Assembly: GCF_003013395.1 (NCBI RefSeq)
Contig: NZ_PXZM01000020.1
Span: forward strand, 1 to 64,000
Source of the DNA: Brevibacillus fortis
GTDB taxonomy: Bacteria; Bacillota; Bacilli; Brevibacillales; Brevibacillaceae
DNA length: 64,000 nucleotides
Direction of reading: 5' to 3'
How positions within the stretch are numbered: position 1 is the first letter of the stretch; every line of letters begins with the position of its first letter. Positions 62,377 through 64,000 of the stretch are shown here, piece after piece. Under the pieces are notes generated by a model, which did not search any database, was not told where the DNA came from, and worked only from the letters and a program-made list of their open reading frames with translations. Position numbers and translations under genes: made by a program.

Positions 62377-62454
62377 GCTTTCGAATAAAAGGCACCTACA
62401 CCCATGATCCTAGAAATTTAGCGGAAGGCGACGTTGGTGGAGATGTACAGCTCA

Positions 62455-62739
62455 CTACATGAACCTTCTAAACATATTTCCAATCCCATTCGTTCCTTGG
62501 AAAGTTCTGAATACCTCGTTTGCTATGCGTACACCATTTAATATGGTATCCATATCAAGGTTTAGATTGGAGACCCTTGATGGTCGCGACTCTCTTCTCG
62601 CCCGACGGCTCGTTTTTGTCCACTCTTGATAATACTGCCCGAGGGATTCTGGATTTTTATGCAGCTTTCTGATCGAGACCTTATTCGACTTCAGCCAATC
62701 TGCAAATTCAGTGCTAAAACCATTAATTTGTCTAGCCAC
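62455..62739 (-). CDS. small basic hypothetical protein
   Basis: A 94-residue protein of unknown family. The start is GTG 62739, with GAGGTG 10 nt upstream. The N-terminal half is helical and basic (FADWLKSNKVSIRKLHKN, then EWTKTSRRARRESRPSRV), followed by NLDMDTILNGVRIANEVFRTFQG and a Gly/Phe/Arg C-terminus. No membrane segment or Cys. The strong positive charge and neighbouring spore genes make a DNA- or spore-associated role conceivable, but nothing in the sequence proves it. Confidence 0.65.
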   Translation of the reverse strand: MARQINGFSTEFADWLKSNKVSIRKLHKNPESLGQYYQEWTKTSRRARRESRPSRVSNLNLDMDTILNGVRIANEVFRTFQGTNGIGNMFRRFM

Positions 62740-62771
62740 TTTTCACTCTCACCTCGTTTCGTAAATGAATA

Positions 62772-62800
62772 ATGCAAAGGGATTATTTGTCCCTTTGCAT
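62772..62800 (-). terminator. possible terminator of the YjcZ-type gene
   Basis: ATGCAAAGGGA (62772-62782) and TCCCTTTGCAT (62790-62800) form a perfect 11-bp stem; the T run on the minus strand is interrupted. Confidence 0.6.
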
Positions 62801-62822
62801 CACTCTTTTGCTAATCAAATTT

Positions 62823-62909
62823 CTAATCCAAAGAACATCCGACAATGACAAGCAAAACGAACAGGACAAGGATCAGAGCAAAGTCATCAAAGCCATCAAA
62901 GAAACCCAT
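62823..62909 (-). CDS. YjcZ-family sporulation peptide, 28 residues
   Basis: A tiny gene: MGFFDGFDDFALILVLF followed by VLLVIVGCSLD, i.e. the aromatic/Gly start and single hydrophobic helix typical of YjcZ/YybR-type sporulation peptides (usual length 25-60). GGAGG lies 4 nt before the ATG at 62909 inside a perfect purine-rich stretch. The longer frame back to 63008 lacks a signal and crosses the upstream gene's terminator. Such peptides are probably embedded in a spore membrane. The Asp residues replacing the common Gly/Tyr repeats make this member somewhat unusual. Confidence 0.85.
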   Translation of the reverse strand: MGFFDGFDDFALILVLFVLLVIVGCSLD

Positions 62910-62991
62910 TCTGCCTCCCCCTTTCCTTTTCCTTAGACACACTACTGTATGCTCTTCGCGGATGATTCGCCTGTACGATGACCTATTCCGC

Positions 62992-63025
62992 AAAAAGGAC
63001 GCAAGCATTTGCCTGCGCCCTTTTT
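62992..63025. terminator. terminator of the lipoprotein gene
   Basis: AAAAAGG...CGCA pairs with TGCG...CCTTTTT around CATTTG with single-base bulges; it begins 4 nt after the lipoprotein stop codon. Confidence 0.8.
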
Positions 63026-63028
63026 CCC

Positions 63029-63457
63029 CTATTGCAGTCCAATTTGCGATTTTACTTGAAGAACCCCGCCTTGGAAAGTAAAATTCGCATTTGCCCCAAT
63101 CGTCCCTTCTCCCTCGTACATGTAGACGATCGTGTATCCTTCCTCTCCGGCTTTACCAACCTCAGCAAGCAATTCGCCTTCCCCGCCCACTATTTTTTTT
63201 ACTTCTTCAAAGCTCATCCCATTTTCAATCTGTTCAAATTCACTCTTCGTGATCGTTGCTTTCTCTGTCGCTGCAGGAGTAGCCGCTTCTGTTACAGGTG
63301 TAGCTGGTGGAGGTGTAGCTGGCGCGGTTGCCTCAGGTGTTGGAGCCGTACCAGTTGGCGTTGCTGGCGGAGGTGATGCCGTATTCGTTGGTTGCCCAGA
63401 GCTACATCCAGCCAACATGATGGCGAAAGCCACTATGAAAAAAGACATTTTCTTCAA
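63029..63457 (-). CDS. lipoprotein with Pro/Thr/Ala linker and BamE/SmpA-like domain (DUF3862-type)
   Basis: A 142-residue lipoprotein. Signal peptide MSFFIVAFAIMLAGC carries the lipobox LAGC, residues about 20-65 are an extended Pro/Thr/Ala linker, and the C-terminal 75 residues (ITKSEFEQIENGMSFEEVKKIVGGEGELL ... YMYEGEGTIGANANFTFQGG) form a SmpA/BLIP-like fold with the FxxIxxGMSxxEVxxIxG start of DUF3862 proteins. The start is TTG 63457, 7 nt after AAGGGGG; ATG 63448 is the alternative. It is likely tethered to the outer face of the membrane. Function unknown. Confidence 0.82.
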   Translation of the reverse strand: MKKMSFFIVAFAIMLAGCSSGQPTNTASPPPATPTGTAPTPEATAPATPPPATPVTEAATPAATEKATITKSEFEQIENGMSFEEVKKIVGGEGELLAEVGKAGEEGYTIVYMYEGEGTIGANANFTFQGGVLQVKSQIGLQ

Positions 63458-63584
63458 GGAAAGACCCCCTTAACTGAAATGAATCTCCCCTACCATAATC
63501 CAAAATATGACTCCCAACAAGAATAACAACCTGACATTTTTCGACAAAAACCATCCAAGACTTCTCGGGAATAAATTGCAAAAA

Positions 63585-63610
63585 GAGCCTAGTACAAGGC
63601 TCCCTTTGTG
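63585..63610 (-). terminator. terminator of the gene at the window edge
   Basis: GAGCCT (63585-63590) pairs with AGGCTC (63597-63602); on the minus strand TTTTTG follows. Confidence 0.7.
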
Positions 63611-63616
63611 TTGCAT

Positions 63617-64000
63617 TTACTCTTTTACATAAAGCTGATACATCTCGGTTTCTTCATCAGTAGCTTTTGCGATTCGAAAAGCTTCTTCCACGCTTTTCTT
63701 GTTTTGAATTACCTCGTAGAAATAGCGCAGTGCGAACATCAGCGCAGAATTTCCGTCCGGGTAATCTTTTGGCCCAATATACGTATGGCAACCACTGTCC
63801 AGAAAGGCCTTCGCTAATTCGGGATCACCAAGCGAGCATCCGTTACCTAACACGATTTTTCCATCCAGCTTAGCAAAACGTCTGACCTCGTCAGGACCAA
63901 AATCACCCTTTGGTTCTCCTTCCTCGTAAACGTCCTCGCCCAGCTCTGGCATGATGAGACTTCCCTCATCGCCATGGAAATTCAGAACAATCATGTCGGT
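63617..64000 (-). CDS. C-terminal part of a clan CD-like protein (CHAT/caspase-fold candidate), truncated by the window edge
   Basis: The frame is open to the end of the window, so the start lies outside and the apparent ATG at 63994 is probably internal. The visible 125 residues begin MIVLNFHGDEGSL, continue with KIVLGNGCSLGDPELAKAF and end with a helical region (SALMFALRYFYEVIQNKKSVEEAFRIAK). A His-Gly after a hydrophobic strand and a Cys after a second hydrophobic strand is the catalytic arrangement of clan CD peptidases (caspases, gingipains, CHAT). This is motif-level inference; no substrate is known, and the protein could be inactive. A terminator follows at 63585. Confidence 0.6.
   Translation of the reverse strand, partial: TDMIVLNFHGDEGSLIMPELGEDVYEEGEPKGDFGPDEVRRFAKLDGKIVLGNGCSLGDPELAKAFLDSGCHTYIGPKDYPDGNSALMFALRYFYEVIQNKKSVEEAFRIAKATDEETEMYQLYVKE

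Noticed and set aside
1..64000. Mobile elements, CRISPR arrays, tRNA and rRNA genes
   Set aside because: None recognised: no transposase or integrase frames, no regularly spaced repeats, no tRNA cloverleaf or rRNA sequence noticed.

Overview
The window looks like chromosomal DNA of an endospore-forming Firmicute, most probably Brevibacillus or a close relative. The reasons are roughly 50% GC, strong AGGAGG-type ribosome binding sites, two spore-germination receptor operons, spore-coat and YjcZ-type small genes, SAM-I riboswitches, a T-box, an SLH-domain exoprotein, and gene sets arranged as in Bacillus subtilis (fadNAE, mtnKA/mtnWXBD, bmrCD-like, ykaA-pit). No insertion sequence, prophage, CRISPR array, rRNA or tRNA was seen. 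Almost every gene has an orthodox start signal and many end in a visible intrinsic terminator.

Layout. 1-7.3 kb: a possible structured RNA, a VOC protein, a zinc-ribbon protein, a chemoreceptor with a SigD-like promoter, then a leftward ArsC-like / aminotransferase / thiol-reductase / gcvH group, a small acidic protein and a DUF2797 protein. 7.4-12 kb: polysaccharide deacetylase, an orphan GlnQ-type ATPase, sppA with an RDD protein, and a secreted CAP-domain protein. 12-17.3 kb: a leftward drug-efflux operon (heterodimeric ABC exporter bmrCD-like plus an MFS pump) whose promoter is followed by a terminator-like attenuator. 17.3-25.8 kb: methionine salvage, with mtnK-mtnA leftward and mtnW-X-B-D rightward, each behind its own sigma-A promoter and SAM-I riboswitch; between them lies an ECF sigma / anti-sigma pair with an ECF-type promoter of its own. 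25.8-33.5 kb: two divergent germinant-receptor operons of different gene order (A-B-C and B-A-C). 33.5-39.2 kb: the fadN-fadA-fadE beta-oxidation operon with palindromes upstream, one matching the FadR operator. 39.3-44.4 kb: SLH protein, ABC ATPase/permease pair, an unknown cytoplasmic protein and an IseA-like lipoprotein. 44.4-48 kb: proB-proA-proC behind a T-box whose specifier reads as the proline codon CCC. 48-53.6 kb: a P-loop/Asp23-like fusion, two coat-type proteins, a MocR regulator divergent from a LysE exporter, and ykaA-pit. 53.7-60.7 kb: phosphotransferase, a PadR / membrane-protein cassette, a secreted protein, a cupredoxin-fold protein without its copper ligands, an MFS transporter, ispH and a ketopantoate reductase. 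60.7-64 kb: an E. coli-type (GSI-beta) glutamine synthetase behind a perfect GlnR/TnrA box, small spore or unknown genes, and the end of a gene with a His/Cys arrangement like clan CD peptidases.

The most unusual signals are the GSI-beta glutamine synthetase under Gram-positive nitrogen control, the ligand-less cupredoxin, the hairpin covering the ykaA ribosome binding site, the attenuator before the efflux operon, and the nested perfect helices at 39-250. All functional statements come from reading the sequence; no database search was possible.
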